64,000 bases of DNA from Platanthera guangdongensis (Eukaryota; Streptophyta; Magnoliopsida; Asparagales; Orchidaceae), in the NCBI GenBank assembly GCA_039583875.1, contig CM077153.1, positions 111,038,568 through 111,102,567 of the forward strand, given 5' to 3'. The notes below the pieces were generated by a model. It searched no databases and had not been told where the DNA came from. It worked only from the letters and a program-made list of their open reading frames with translations. The position numbers were made by a program, and so were the translations under genes. Of this stretch, positions 43,305-55,021 are shown piece by piece; position 1 is the stretch's first letter; each line of letters begins with the position of its first letter.

Positions 43305-45100
43305 TGATTGTGTCTTAGATATCTGCAAGGAGAAAATAACCAAACTAACAATTCAACAAGGCAAGTATACCTATCGAAATGCAGCTAGGGGACACAAGTG
43401 TCGTATTGAAATCCGGGAATAGTTGAGTAAGCTTACTCACACGAAATCTATTATTTTATCGACGGAAAAATTAAGTTTTTTAGAAGAAAGCTAAACGTAC
43501 TAAAGGAAGAGAACTACTTGCAATGAAAGAGAGCTACTTGCATTAAAAGATAAAGAGAGCTAAAAGAGCGATTAAACTTAAGCTTAACAACGATGAGGGG
43601 AAAAATGCACTCGATCAGAAATCACCTCGGCAAGAGTGGTTAGAAAAATATGATAAATAAACCTAAGCTAATTAGGGTAAAAGGTCCTTGACCGTGGAGG
43701 TTCCATGAATATTGACACGCTTCTCTCGAAGGCCGTGCCTAACTGAGTTTAGGAAGTTCCGACCGACTCTCGCCTAAATCGGAGGCCTAAAACTCGCTTT
43801 ACGCGGTGAACCCCACTATTAGATTTTACTCCAATCCGGGAGATTTGAACGTCTGCCTCTCTCGAGGGGTGCGAACAGCTCCCTTTACTCTTGAGTGCTC
43901 ATTTCAAACTTTCGGCCTCTCGGCTAGCCCAGAATGAAAGCAAAGGTGGAGAGTATATATCGATGATATACCTCCAACCCGTGATAAATCAAGAGTAATT
44001 CAAAGCTAAACCCTAAAAAGAAAAGGTAAGATTCAAAGCATCATAACCTAATCACTCGAACCTCGGATCATTAAGATCGAGTACATGGAGGATTAGTTAA
44101 TCATGCTGAGGTGGAAGCGGGGGGATGAGTAGAAGAAGAATAATGAAAACAGAGCAGAAACGAAAAAGAAAACAACACTTTTTATTAATGGAAACAGAGA
44201 TCTTATAGCTTGAAAACCAGAGATTACAAGTGCATGGAAAGGTAAACTACACTATCATTAACATTATACTACAGAACGAAGCTAGGAACTAATACAGGAA
44301 AAGCATAAAGCTAGATCTACGAACTAAAAATGAAAAGACATGCTTAAAAAGTTCAAAAATACAAAGGACAGAACCTCCCCTCTCAAAGCAAAAGGTGTCA
44401 CTGAACCCTTAGAGTTGGGCTCTATTTATAGAATTTTTCGGGTCGGGTCATGCCCCCCTGTCATGCCCTGGTCGGGCTGACCCTGGGGCGTGACACATTC
44501 GGCGCGACTTTTTCGGGCTGGAATTTAATTCTGACGAAGTTGTTGAGGTACACGCCCACAAGTCACGCCCTGGTGGGGCGTGTACCTGGGGCGTGTTCTT
44601 TGCGGCGTGACTTTGTTGAGCTGAAATTGAAAGCTGGAGGTGACGGGCGTAATTGCTAAAGTACACGCCCATATGTCACGCCCGGGTCAGGCGTGACCCT
44701 GGGGCGTGACACTTTCGGTGCGACGGTGGAGCGGGAAAAACGAGCGCGCTGCGGCGATTCCTCGGAACCTGGGGACACGCCTCTAGAACACGCCCGTGTC
44801 GGATGTGACACGGGCGTGACCGAGGGCGTGTACACTAAGTTTCCATGGAATGCAGTTTCGGACCAATTTCTTCATTCCTCTGGGTTACACGCCCTAGGTA
44901 CACGCCCTGGCAGGGCGTGACCTTGGGGCGTGTCACAGCAAAATTCAGCTGAAAGCCGTGAAAACCTACAAAAAGCAGAAAAAATGCATTAGCGACAAAA
45001 ATATATACAAAGGGGAATCAAAATAAGTACTTTACAAGACATGATTTGCTTTAAAACCCCGAAAATATCCTAATAAAATTGACTGCAAACCGTATTATCA
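43305..45100 (-). repeat. Athila 5' LTR
   Basis: 1796 bp with the same termini as 33625-35416 and about 40-50 differences by eye, including a 5-bp indel in the palindrome array. TATA box at 44423-44430 (minus). Confidence 0.88.
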
Positions 45101-45160
45101 ATGTTGCATGAGTTGGCTTGTCACTGTGTTGATGTTGAACACATAAGTGCTTGGATCACC
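45101..45160 (+). repeat. Chromovirus 3' LTR, continuation after Athila insertion
   Basis: ATGTTGCATGAGTTGGCTTG onward aligns with 25438-25495 of the 5' LTR. Similarity is lost after AAGTGCTTGGA near 45158, where the rest of the LTR is missing. Confidence 0.65.
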
Positions 45161-45251
45161 AGAATACGAATAGGTTATTGGTCTCTTTTCTGATTTCTTA
45201 AAAATTTCTTCTTTAAGGGTTTTGGCTTTACGTTATTTTATGCTTCCAAGA
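45161..45251. other. Short unassigned junction sequence
   Basis: About 90 bp between the truncated chromovirus LTR and the copia LTR; no match to either that I can see. Confidence 0.3.
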
Positions 45252-45425
45252 TGTACACAACCTGCACAAAGAAAAAAAACACAGAAAAGCACACAGTGAT
45301 TTATAGTGGTTCCCCAACTGGGTACCTCCACTTTCCCTCCCGCCTTTCCAACTATCTTGTTGGACTAGGCACTTCTCCAAAACTTGCTCCAAGGAGCATA
45401 CACCTCAGATCCTGCAGGACCTCAA

Positions 45426-45700
45426 AGGTCACACAGACCTACCACTTAGGCACTAAGTCAAACCACAGGTCACAAAGACCTTTCACACGACACTAAGCAA
45501 AACCACAGGTCACAAAGACCTTTCACTCGGCACTAAGCCAAACCTCAGGTCACAAAGACCTTTCACTAAACACTAAGCCAAACCTCAGGTCACAAAGACC
45601 TTTCACTAAACAGTAAGCCAAACCTCAGGTCACAAAGACCTTTCACTCGACACTAAGCCAAACCACAGGTCACAAAGACCTTTCGCTTGGAACTAAGCAA
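45426..45700. repeat. Tandem repeat, about 40-bp unit with AGGTCACAAAGACCT
   Basis: Six or so copies of AGGTCACAAAGACCTTTCAC followed by a variable CACTAAGCCAAACC. The core AGGTC-acaaa-GACCT is an inverted repeat. Confidence 0.85.
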
Positions 45701-46629
45701 AACCTTATGCAATTAAGCCGTACAGCTCAGATCCACACTTGGATCCAATAGGATAAAATTGGTTGGAGTGATGATTAGCCACAAGTGAAATTTCATTATG
45801 CTAATCTACCTGGATTGAGATAAACTCAGCCCAATCTTGAATCCAGGAAATATAATTCCTGAGTCTACTTATCTTGACTAAGAAAACACTTAGACCTAAC
45901 TTCCTCTTGTCAGCAGCAGGAATTTTATCCAGCTGGAACTAGAGAAGTAACTGCAACAGATCTTGTTGTAACCTGAGCTAGAGGAATCCCAACCCTACTC
46001 CTTTCTTCACAGCAACAAGGATGAAGATCTTGCTTTGGCATGTGTTGGAAGTAACTTGTAGATTAGCTTCTCTGCCGCTTTCTGAACTGAGACAACTGCT
46101 CAGCCCTATCTCCTTCTTTACAGCTCCCCAAAAGAATGATCTTTGGGATTTTTTGGCTGGGTCTGTAAAGCACTTACAACAAGGATCGGCCCAAGCTGCT
46201 ACATTTTTCCCAAAGAATCCCTCTGAGCTAACTCTGGTGCAGATGAAGATTACCCCCAGCTATCTTGTTGTTGAAGATGTTGATACCAACAACAAACTTG
46301 CTCTTCGTCTTCCTGAATTGAGCTTCTTGTTCTTCAACTCCAAAACAATGCAGAAAAAGGATAACTGCCTTATTGCTTTTTCTAAAAACTATCTTTCTCT
46401 ATAAAGCCTTGTCCTTTTATTAATTTTGACCCAACGGCTCTTGAGCAGTGCGCGCCACATATTTAATGACCTACATCATCCTTGCTTTAACGCCAACTAT
46501 CGTACAATAGGTCTGCGGCAACATTTGTCACGTACTGTAGCCATCCCGCCACTAATTTGAAATATGGTGACTTGCTGACATCACTAGCTGTGGACTTTGT
46601 CAAAATTCAAGCAACACTAGTATAGGCAT

Positions 46630-47270
46630 TGTGTGATTGAGCTTCACTCAATGCCAAAATACCTAGACAAAATTTTGTCTATCTAGTCATTGAGAGCATT
46701 AAGTGAGACAAGCCTCACTCAATGTTATTTGCCTTAGCAAAATTTTCTTCCTTCTTTGGCGTTGAGAGCGTTGAGTGTATCTTCATCACTCAATGCTTTT
46801 TCCTTAGAAAAGCTTTCTGCAACTTAGGCATTGAGAGCGTTAAGTGAGCACACATCACTCAACGCTTTTGGCCTTAGTAAAATCTTTCTGCTTCTCTAGC
46901 GTTAAGAGCATTGAGTGTGTATTCATCACTCAACGCTTTTTGTCTTAGCCAAGTTTCTGCCTCTACAGTATCTTAGGCGTTGAGAGCATTGAGTGAGCAT
47001 GCCTCAGTCAATGCCTTTTGCCTTAGCCAATTTTTTGCCTATGCAGCATCTTAGGCGTTGAGAGCGTTGAGTGTGCATGCCTCACTCAAAGCTTTTTGCC
47101 TTAGCCAATTTTCTGCCTCTGTAGCATCTTAGGCATTGAGAGCATTGAGTGAGCATGTCTAACTCAACGCTTTTTTCCTAACCAATTTTCAGCCTTTGCA
47201 GCAACTTAGGCGTTGAGAGCTTTGAGTGAGCATGCCTCACTCAACGTTTTTTATCTTAGCCAATTTTCTG
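46630..47270. repeat. Tandem repeat, about 65-70 bp, CACTCAACGC words
   Basis: About nine copies of a unit with GGCGTTGAGAGCATTGAGTG and CCTCACTCAACGCTTTTTGC; GCGTTGAGTG and CACTCAACGC form inverted pairs. Confidence 0.85.
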
Positions 47271-47454
47271 TGTTTAAAAAACAATGGCTTAACTGGCTCA
47301 GTGCTTTCTTGTTCTCTGCTGAGACAAACACTTGTCTTAGTGGATATACTGAGACTAAAACTTATCTCAGCAGTTATGGTGAGACCAATACTTATCTCAG
47401 CAGTTATGCCTTATACAAAATCTTCATCTTAACTTTAGGAATAGACTGACTCAG

Positions 47455-47690
47455 CCTGCCTTACTCTAAACTGAGTTCGACGAATGGTGAACTGAGCTCG
47501 ACGAACTCTGAACTCAGTTCGACGAATTCTGAACTGAACTCGACGAACTCAGAATCTCAAACTCTGATGTTAGCTCGATGAATGGTGAGCTCAGCTCGGC
47601 GAACTCTAAACTTAACTCAGCTCGACAAATGGTGAACTCAGCTCGACAAGCTCTAAACTTAGTTCGACGACTTTAGAACTAAGTTCGACT
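47455..47690. repeat. GCTCGACGAA array
   Basis: Degenerate repeats of GAACTGAGCTCGACGAA, similar in core to the array at 20935-21235 in a different copia LTR. Confidence 0.7.
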
Positions 47691-48125
47691 AAGTTTAACT
47701 TACAGCCTTTTTGTTGTATGGCGTTGAGTGTGTCTTCATCACTCAACGCCAAAACACTTAGCCATATTTCTGGCTTGCCAACATTCTTTCTTACCTCTGG
47801 CGTTGAGTGATCTTGCTTCAGTCAACGTCTGTCGACATAGCTGCAGTGTCAACTGCTCCTTGACTTCTGGCATTGAGTGAGCTTACCTCACTCAATACCT
47901 GTGGACTTAAGCAATTTCCTGTCTTTACAACATCTTTTCGTGGTGTCCACCTTTCTGACTTATGACCACCTATCACATCACTTAGACAATATGTCTACTC
48001 TTGTTCCATGGAACATCCTGCACAAGATGAGCTTAAACAACATCAAATGCAACTATGCTCTTAGTGTTGATGGTGATGCCTCTTCAAATCCACTCTAGGG
48101 ATTATTATGGGCAATGGACCCAACA

Positions 48126-48133
48126 ATCTCCCC
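48126..48133 (-). other. Copia polypurine tract
   Basis: GGGGAGAT on the minus strand abutting TGTTGGGTCC; same kind of junction as at 20751-20761. Confidence 0.65.
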
Positions 48134-49640
48134 ATATTTGAAGAAGGCAGAACACCCAGCAATACTAAGATGCACTACCATAATAGGCAGAATAATTTCA
48201 TGCAGTTGTAGATTAAAATATGCTAAAACTGCTAGCTTATACTATATTGATCAATGTGCTTCATTAATTGTATTGACTCAATAGGTTAAGTCAATGCATC
48301 CTCATACTACTTGAGCAATTGCTCAAGTAATATGCACTCTCCTTTATACCACTTATTTTTAATGGTGCACCACTGTAAGCACTTACCTGAAAATATGCAC
48401 TGAAACAATCATGGCTCAACATGAAGTCAGTCATTACATTTCTTATACTAGTAGAATCTTTTCCAGTAATATGAATCGACTCACATGACCAGTCATGTCA
48501 AGTATTGCTTCAATATCTCGAATCTCTACCATTAGATGTATTACCACACATTTCCCCCTTTCTGGCTTCTTCAATAGGTATATCTATTGAGGGAGGAGAA
48601 AGGATCGTGGGAGAGATTATCTCTTGATCGTAGTCAAAGTCCTATGTTGATAACACTAAGGAAATTATCCTAGTGATCAATCTACTTGATTAGGAGTCAT
48701 ACCTTTTGTGTTGATATATTGAAACAACATAATAATGCATCACTTGAACTTGTTGTACACATAATTCCAATTGTCGATGTTGTATCTACAGAATCAGCAT
48801 CCACTTGTGGTGATATCATTGAAACACCACATTATTGCAGTCCCTTGACTTTTGAGTGAACCATGGATCCACTTGAGCTGGTTGCTAGTTGTTCCTCTTC
48901 TTATAATTTGTCCCTTCTTCTGTGCATTGTACTTAAGACAAACTGATCCGCAGATCTGACTGCTAATCTACTGCAGGAGCTTCCTGCTCCCCGTCAACTG
49001 AAGCATACTTTGTCGGATTCCAGGTAGACATTTTATTCTATGCCATTCTGGATACCACTTGATGCTCTTTAAAGTGTTGATGTCACATCAATGACTTATC
49101 TACCTGTAAGAGAAGTGAATCCTGCAACATAAGTATAACAGGGAGCATCTGAAGCTACTCCAAGTTCAAAATACCCACTCTCAACCTAGAGTTGTTGAAC
49201 TTGACTTCATCTAGTGGAATGAAGTCAAGTTGCCAAGTTCAACATACCCAAACATATCAGCAACTTGTTAGTGAGGATTAACTCAGTATTGAGTTTTTTC
49301 ATATGCTCCCTAACAAACTGATAATTAATCTACATATGCATAGACTTGCTGGGAAGGACATGATTCCTAATAACTTAGATTACACTAGTAGAGTATCAAT
49401 ATAAAAAGGTTCTACTTATCTGGAGGTTCTGGTTTTGGAGCTGTGGTTGGATTCTAATCAGTTAATCACAACAATTCCCTCGCACCATGATCACTTCATG
49501 CTGAGCCAGATCTTCCCCTTGTCTTTAGCACTAGAGTTGCCTCTGGCATCAGTTTTTTGTTCAAGCCACAATGACCCTTTTTGCATTGGCAACTCAAACT
49601 TCCTTCTCCTCACAGATCATTTCCTTCATCCTTGATCATG
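48134..49640 (-). pseudogene. pol: Copia internal remnant with RNase H end
   Basis: No long frame survives. On the minus strand 49270-49360 reads LPSKSMHM, a stop, then INYQFVREHMKKLN, which resembles the copia RNase H end (TKHIDIRYHFVREHV type), as expected just upstream of the 3' LTR at 48125. Remaining sequence is decayed. Confidence 0.45.
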
Positions 49641-50029
49641 GCCAGTTACCACTCACATAGTAATTGTACCATTTGTATCCTTCTTCTTGGCTTCAGCTTT
49701 CTATTGGGTATTGCATCCACAATAACTCAGATTTGTATGAAGTCACCCTTGAACTAAGATGAATTAGGTTTGTATTTGATGCCCTTTCTATTTGAGTGTT
49801 TGAAGGATATAATTGGCAAGTGTAGACTAATGTCAGTCTACAATGAGTCACCAAACACAGGACCATTCAATATAATCCCTCATTGTGTGATCCATGGTAT
49901 TGATACATGTGTAGCCTCTCTATTGGGACACACTTCTTTTTCATGCAATAAAGATATAGAAGAAAAGTTGGTTGCTGCATTTCTTTAAGAAAATCATTTT
50001 TCAGAATTACAGAAATTTTTCTAAGTTTT
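49641..50029. other. Unassigned interval
   Basis: About 390 bp without recognised features; the junction between the minus-strand copia remnant and the plus-strand copia LTR must lie here or nearby. Confidence 0.3.
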
Positions 50030-50520
50030 ATTCTTGAGAAGAATTTATTGAACTCGATTTCTATTATCTTTAGTACTCGAGTAAGCTCTGTCATATATTC
50101 GAGTAGCAGAAGCTGTTCTCGAGAAAGCCTAGTGTAGTTCTCGAGAAATCCATGTGTACTATAGTATATCATAACTCTTCTTCTCGAGTTACTTAAATTC
50201 AAGTCAAAATTTTCTCTACGTCTTTTTCCCGAGGAGGCCATAATTATTTCTCGAGGGGCCAAAAGTGTTTTTCGAGAAGGCCATAATCATTTCTCGAGAA
50301 CCAGAAGTTATTTCTCGAGTAACAAATATATTTTCCCGAGATGCATTATTCTTCTTGAGTAACAAAGAACTTTTCTCGAGTATCAGGCCCAATGTTTCTC
50401 GAGATACCAGAATTACACCTCTAAATTTTTCTTAAGTATTTTTATCGAGAACTCTATACCTCTTCTCGAGAACCAGTATCTTCTACTCGAGAAGTCTATC
50501 CTTCACTCGACAAATATTGT
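50030..50520. repeat. CTCGAGAA array in copia 5' LTR
   Basis: About twenty TTCTCGAG/CTCGAGAA words at irregular 15-40 bp spacing. CTCGAG is a perfect palindrome. It lies in the U3 part of the LTR that ends at 51328. Confidence 0.8.
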
Positions 50521-51328
50521 TCTGTTGTCTGAAATTTCCTAAGTTCTGACGTATTCGATTTCAAATCGCATTATGGCTTGATTGGTCCACGTGGCTTTCA
50601 TTTAATATAATTATGACAGTTAAGCAAGTCCTATAAAAGGTCTTATCATAATCAACTAACCCTAACAAGAAGAATTTCCAAGTATCTGAATCTTTCTTAA
50701 ATTTCCAAATCGAGAAGCACTGCTGCCGCCGCTCTGTCTTCATCGCTGATCATCTCTCTCGATTCAAGAGATTCAGATCAAGAAGTTTCAACAGATCAAG
50801 ATTTTCAACATCAGTTGATCTATTCCTTGATCGTGTTGATTCAAAAGTTCTCAGATCCAAGGTTTCTCAGATTTCTTCCTCAACTTTTTTGATAAGGGAT
50901 GTTCTGTTTTTCAAGAAGGAAGAAGCCGAGTTCAAATAGATCTATGAAGATAAGACAGTTTTTATTGTTGTAAATTCAATTTTTCAAGACAGTCTTGTAA
51001 GAGTTTTACTCCGAGTTGTTTTAGATATTCTTCGAATTGTTGTAGGAGTGAGTTTTGCTCCGAGTTGTAGGAACATTGTTCCGAGTTATAGGATTGTTTT
51101 CAATCCGAGAGATTAGTGGAGTAGCCGAGTCTACTGTGTTTCTAGATCGGTGAGGTGGAAAGTGGATGTACCCAAGGTCGGGAAACCACTATAATTTTTG
51201 GTGTCGTCTGTGTATGCTTGTTTACTTTCTGTGCATCGCTAGTACAAATTTTAATTCCGCAAAAAGACGCAGAACTCACCTATTCACCTCCCTCTAGGTG
51301 GTTTAGGTAGACAACTTAAACATTTTCA
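50521..51328 (+). repeat. Copia 5' LTR, 3' part
   Basis: Ends ACATTTTCA at 51328 directly before a PBS. Contains the GTGGATGTACCC...GGAAACCACTATA box at 51164-51205 and CACCTCCCTCTAGGT near the end. TATAAAAGG at 50632-50640 is a likely TATA box. The 5' end of the LTR is not clear (somewhere left of 50030). Confidence 0.7.
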
Positions 51329-51330
51329 AT

Positions 51331-51341
51331 TGGTATCAGAG
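51331..51341 (+). other. Primer-binding site, initiator Met
   Basis: TGGTATCAGAG two bases after the LTR end, the standard copia PBS. Confidence 0.85.
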
Positions 51342-51411
51342 GGAGGTTGTTTATCAAAAAGGTTAACACCTTAAACAGATCTTCCCCTAGTCATCTAAAG
51401 AGGATACAAGC

Positions 51412-53333
51412 ATGGACATATCCAAGGATTTTGGTAAGCTTCCCTTATGTACAAAGAAAAACTTTCCCATGTGGAAAGAAAGAAAAAAAATTTTCATTGA
51501 AGCTGTGGATCCAAGGATCTTTATGATTGTAGAAGAAGGTCCCTATGTTCCAATGATAGTCTCCACTATTGACAAAACAAAGCAAGTTCCAAAGAATCTT
51601 ATGGATCTTTACAAAGACGAGATTGCACTTGTCTCCTTAGACAAGAAAGCCAAAAATAACATCGCAAGTGTAGTCGATGATTCTATGTTGCATAATCTGT
51701 TTCACTGCCAATCCGCCAGGGATATGTTGCAGTCTCTCATTGTCTTGATGGAAGGTACTGAAGAGTAAGGGATGAAAGAAGATCCCTCCTGAATCAGAAA
51801 TATGAAGCATTCAGACAAGGTCCCAAGGATTCTATTATTGATGCTTTTGAAAGCTTCTTCAAGATTATCAGCGGCCTAAGAGTGTATGGTCGGATCTTAA
51901 CAAATGGGGAACTGAATGACAAATTTCAGAGAACCCTGACTAAGGAAAGGGACAACAAAGTCTGTGTAATCCGGGAGTTTGGTAAGCTGGAAGAGACATA
52001 CCCTCAGAATCTCTTTGGAAAGCTATGTCATATGAGCTGCAAATAAACTCAAGAAAAGCTGAAGAAGAGAAAAGCATGTCTTCATCCTAGGAGAAGTCTG
52101 TCTCTGTAAAGGCAGACATCTCTAAGAAGTTAGAAGCTGCATCTCCTGCCCCCACACAGGAAGAGAGTGAAGAAGAAGCTTCAGAGCCAAGTACCTCAGG
52201 CTCAGAGCTATCTAAATTAGAGTTTTCTCTTCTTTCAAGACAGTTCAAGAAGTTCTTGAACAAGAAGAAACATTGGAGAGGCAAAGATGCCTCATTCAGA
52301 AGATCACGTCATGATGGTAGTCATCACCTGAAAGGCTCAAGTAGCCAAGACATGTATCACTCAAAACCGAACAAACATATTTCTTCTAACATTATTTATT
52401 ATTGTTGCAATAAGCCAGGACACGTCATAGTTGATTGCCCTCACAAGAAGGAGGGTTGAAGAAGAGAGGAGAAGAAATCTTCTTATAATAAGAAGAAAAC
52501 TGAAAGAAGCCTGATAGCCAAGAAGGCCAAGACTCTCAGCGACTCTGAGTCATCTGAGTCAAGTGAGGAAGAGGAATCCTACTTTGGGCTAATGGCACAG
52601 ACAGATGAGGAAGAAGAGCCCTAGTACACAGGGAAGGTGTCTCACACTCCTCTCTCGGAATCAAAAGATTCTGACCATGATCATGAGGACTATTCATCTG
52701 ATGATGAATCTGAACTCACGACACTATGCAAAGAGTTAATCAAGGCATACGAAAAATGTCGAAGAGTTGTTAATACTCAGGCCAAGGAGATTAAATCTCT
52801 CAAGACTGAAGAGAGCACTCTGAGAGAGGAATTTGCCAAGACGGCTCACTCAAACAGGATTTCAATGCTGCAATTGAAGAATAAAATAAAGCTCTCGAGC
52901 ACCTAAATATGAAGGAGAGAATCATCAAGGAATTGGAAGAACAACTTGCAGCTGAAAAGAAACTTATTGAAAGTATCTCCAATCCCAAGACAGTCCTTCC
53001 GTTTGTCCCTAAATTCTCTGCTAATGACAAAGATGCTGGCTTAGGCCATGTGGATGCTCCTAGTAAATCTTCTAGGGGAAATAAAGCTTAACGAAAAAAT
53101 AAGGCTGCCAAGAAAGCTCTAGCCAAGGAGAAGGGGAAAGCTCGTCAAGATCAAACTTCATTTAAAAAAGTTATATTTCCAACTAATGAATTTGATCTTG
53201 ATTCCTCCTATGGTCACTTTGCGAGGCCAACTTATGTAGAGCCCAAGTCTCGGTACCAAGGATGGACTCGTCCCCGGAACTTTGGTGAAAGTGTCTTTAA
53301 GGCACCTTATGCGGAGATTGATGTCCCGACCAA
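51412..53333 (+). pseudogene. gag: Copia gag with CCHC knuckle, frameshifted
   Basis: The N-terminal part (51412-51768) is a copia gag domain with FPMWKERKKIFIEA, VDPRIF and DEIALVSLDKKAKN. A missing G near 51766 shifts frame; the next part (SLLNQKYEAF, DAFESFFKIISGLR) follows to about 52040. A CCHC knuckle CCNKPGHVIVDC lies near 52416-52442. The C-terminal part is Ser/Glu/Lys-rich with coiled-coil-like segments (52637-52906 and 52909-53091). No protease, integrase or RT follows because the element is cut by an Athila-type LTR at 53334. Confidence 0.8.
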
Positions 53334-54429
53334 TGCTTAAGAAAAGAGAGCAGCCAAACTAGCAATGCAACTAGGCAAGTATACCTATCGAACTGTAGCA
53401 AGGGGACACAAGTGTCATATTAAAATCTGGGAACTGTTGAGTAAGCTTACTCACACGAAGGCTAGTATTTTATCGACGGAAATCTTAGTTTAAAAGAAAG
53501 CTAAATGCACTAAAGGAAATATTGCATAAAAAAGATGACTACTTGCAATAGAAATAAAGAGATCATAAAAGAAACGATTACACTGAAGGGTTAGAACGAT
53601 GAGAAGGAAATGCACTCGATCAAGAATCACCTTGGCAAGAGTCGATTAAAAACACGATAAATAGACCTAAGCTTAATAGGGTGAAGGTCCTTGACCGTGG
53701 AGGTTCCTAAAGCTTGAACATGCTTCTCTCGAAGTCGTGCCCAACTGAGTTTAGGAAGGTCCGACCAACTCTCGTCTAAATCGGAGTCCTGAAGCTCGCT
53801 TTACGCGGTGAACCCCACTATTGGATTTTACTTCAATCCGGGAGATTTGGACGTCTGCCTCTCTCGAGGGGTGCGTACAACTCCCTTTACTCTTGAGTGC
53901 TCTCTTTAAACTATCGGCCTCTCAGCTAGCCAAGAATGAAGGCAAAGGTGGAGAATATATATCAATAATATATCTCCAACCCATGATAAATCAAGAGTAA
54001 TTCAAGGCCTAAAACCTAAAAAGAGAATGTGAACTCAAAGCATCATAACTTAATCACTCGAACCTCGGATCATCAAGATCGAGTACAAGGAGGATTAGTT
54101 ACTTATGGAGAAGTGGAGGAGGGGGATGAGTAGTGAAGCATAAAGAACACAAAGTAGAAAGGGAAGAGAAAACAACACTTCTTTATATTAATCTAAAATA
54201 GAGCTTACAACATGGAAATGAAAATTACAAGCGCAATGAAAATTGAAATCCTATTCTAGCCCTTCCATTAGCAACTAAAGCAATTACAAAGGCTACTACA
54301 AAAGCTTAAACTAAACTTGAATTAGGAAAAACTAAAAAAAGAAAGAGAGAGAGAGAGAAAAGCATGAAAAACTTCAGAAAACAAAAGAGCAGCACTTCCT
54401 TACACACTCCAGAAAACTCACTGGACTCA

Positions 54430-54430
<1 letters not shown>

Positions 54431-54464
<34 letters not shown>
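54431..54464. repeat. Poly-G run, 34 bp
   Basis: 34 consecutive G directly upstream (plus-strand left) of the TATA region of the lone LTR. The other two LTR copies have no such run. Could be a real homopolymer expansion or a sequencing/assembly artefact. Proline-rich minus-strand ORFs across it are artefacts. Confidence 0.95.
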
Positions 54465-54465
<1 letters not shown>

Positions 54466-54489
54466 CTGAATTTATAGAAATTCAAGAGG

Positions 54490-54960
54490 AGGTGACATGA
54501 CCGACGACACGGCCGTGTTGGTGGCCGTGTCCCGTGCTGGTTGACTTCGGGCTCTGGTTCTGGCGGAAAATGATCATCACAACACCGAGTGGCGGGCACG
54601 CCCATGATGACACGGCCAACGACACGACCGTGTTGGTGGTTGTGTCCTCTGCGGTTGATGGGCTTCGACGGGGGGGTGCATTAATGGTGGGCTGTATGCA
54701 CTGAGGAGGTGGCGACATGCCTGGCGACAGGGCCGTGTTGGTGGCCGTGTCATGCTCTGGAAATTCATCGACTCCTTGTGACACGATCCATGTTGACACG
54801 GCCCACTTGACACGACCAGAGACACGGCCAGCGACACGACCGTGTTGCAGGCCTTGTCCTGGTCGGGATGAACTCTGAACTTTCCTCTGGTGGTTGATTA
54901 TTTAGGAACAGGTGACACACCCCATGACACGGCCGTGTTGGTGGCCGTGTCAGGTCATTT
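54490..54960. repeat. GACACGGCCGTGT palindromic array
   Basis: Six or more inverted pairs such as GACACGGCCGTGTTGGTGG and CCGTGTC. Occupies the position of the GTCACGCCC array of the other Athila LTRs. Confidence 0.8.
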
Positions 54961-55021
54961 TGGGTGAAAATTGAGAAAATCTGCAAAATAGCACAAAAAC
55001 ATTAGTGGCATAAATAAATAC

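Larger units (their letters stand above)
33625..45100 (-). mobile_element. Athila-lineage Ty3/gypsy element
   Basis: An 11.5-kb minus-strand element with LTRs at 33625-35416 and 43305-45100, an Asp-tRNA PBS, gag-protease, RT, RNase H and integrase, then a 1.8-kb AT-rich 3' region without an env-like ORF. Flanking 5-mers are ATCTT (33620-33624) and ATGTT (45101-45105), a target duplication with one mismatch. LTR divergence is about 2-3 percent by eye. Coding frames contain several stops and single-base shifts. Confidence 0.9.
45252..48125 (-). repeat. Copia 3' LTR on the minus strand, 2.87 kb
   Basis: On the minus strand it begins TGTTGGGTCCATTG directly after a GGGGAGAT tract (48126-48133) and ends GGTTGTGTACA at 45252. 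It holds the GTGG-x-x-GTACCC...GGGGAACCACTATA box (complement, about 45288-45330) seen in the other copia LTRs. Internal arrays are at 45426-45700, 46630-47270 and 47455-47690. A 127-codon ORF at 46021-46404 on the other strand has no support. Confidence 0.7.

Noticed and set aside
46021..46404. 127-codon plus-strand ORF
   Set aside because: It lies inside the copia LTR, antisense to it, with no recognisable domain and no promoter or homologue in the other LTRs.
49867..50262. 131-codon minus-strand ORF rich in Arg and Lys
   Set aside because: It spans the CTCGAGAA array and has no recognisable domain.
54306..54605. Proline-rich minus-strand ORF
   Set aside because: The prolines come from the 34-base poly-G run; nothing else supports a gene.
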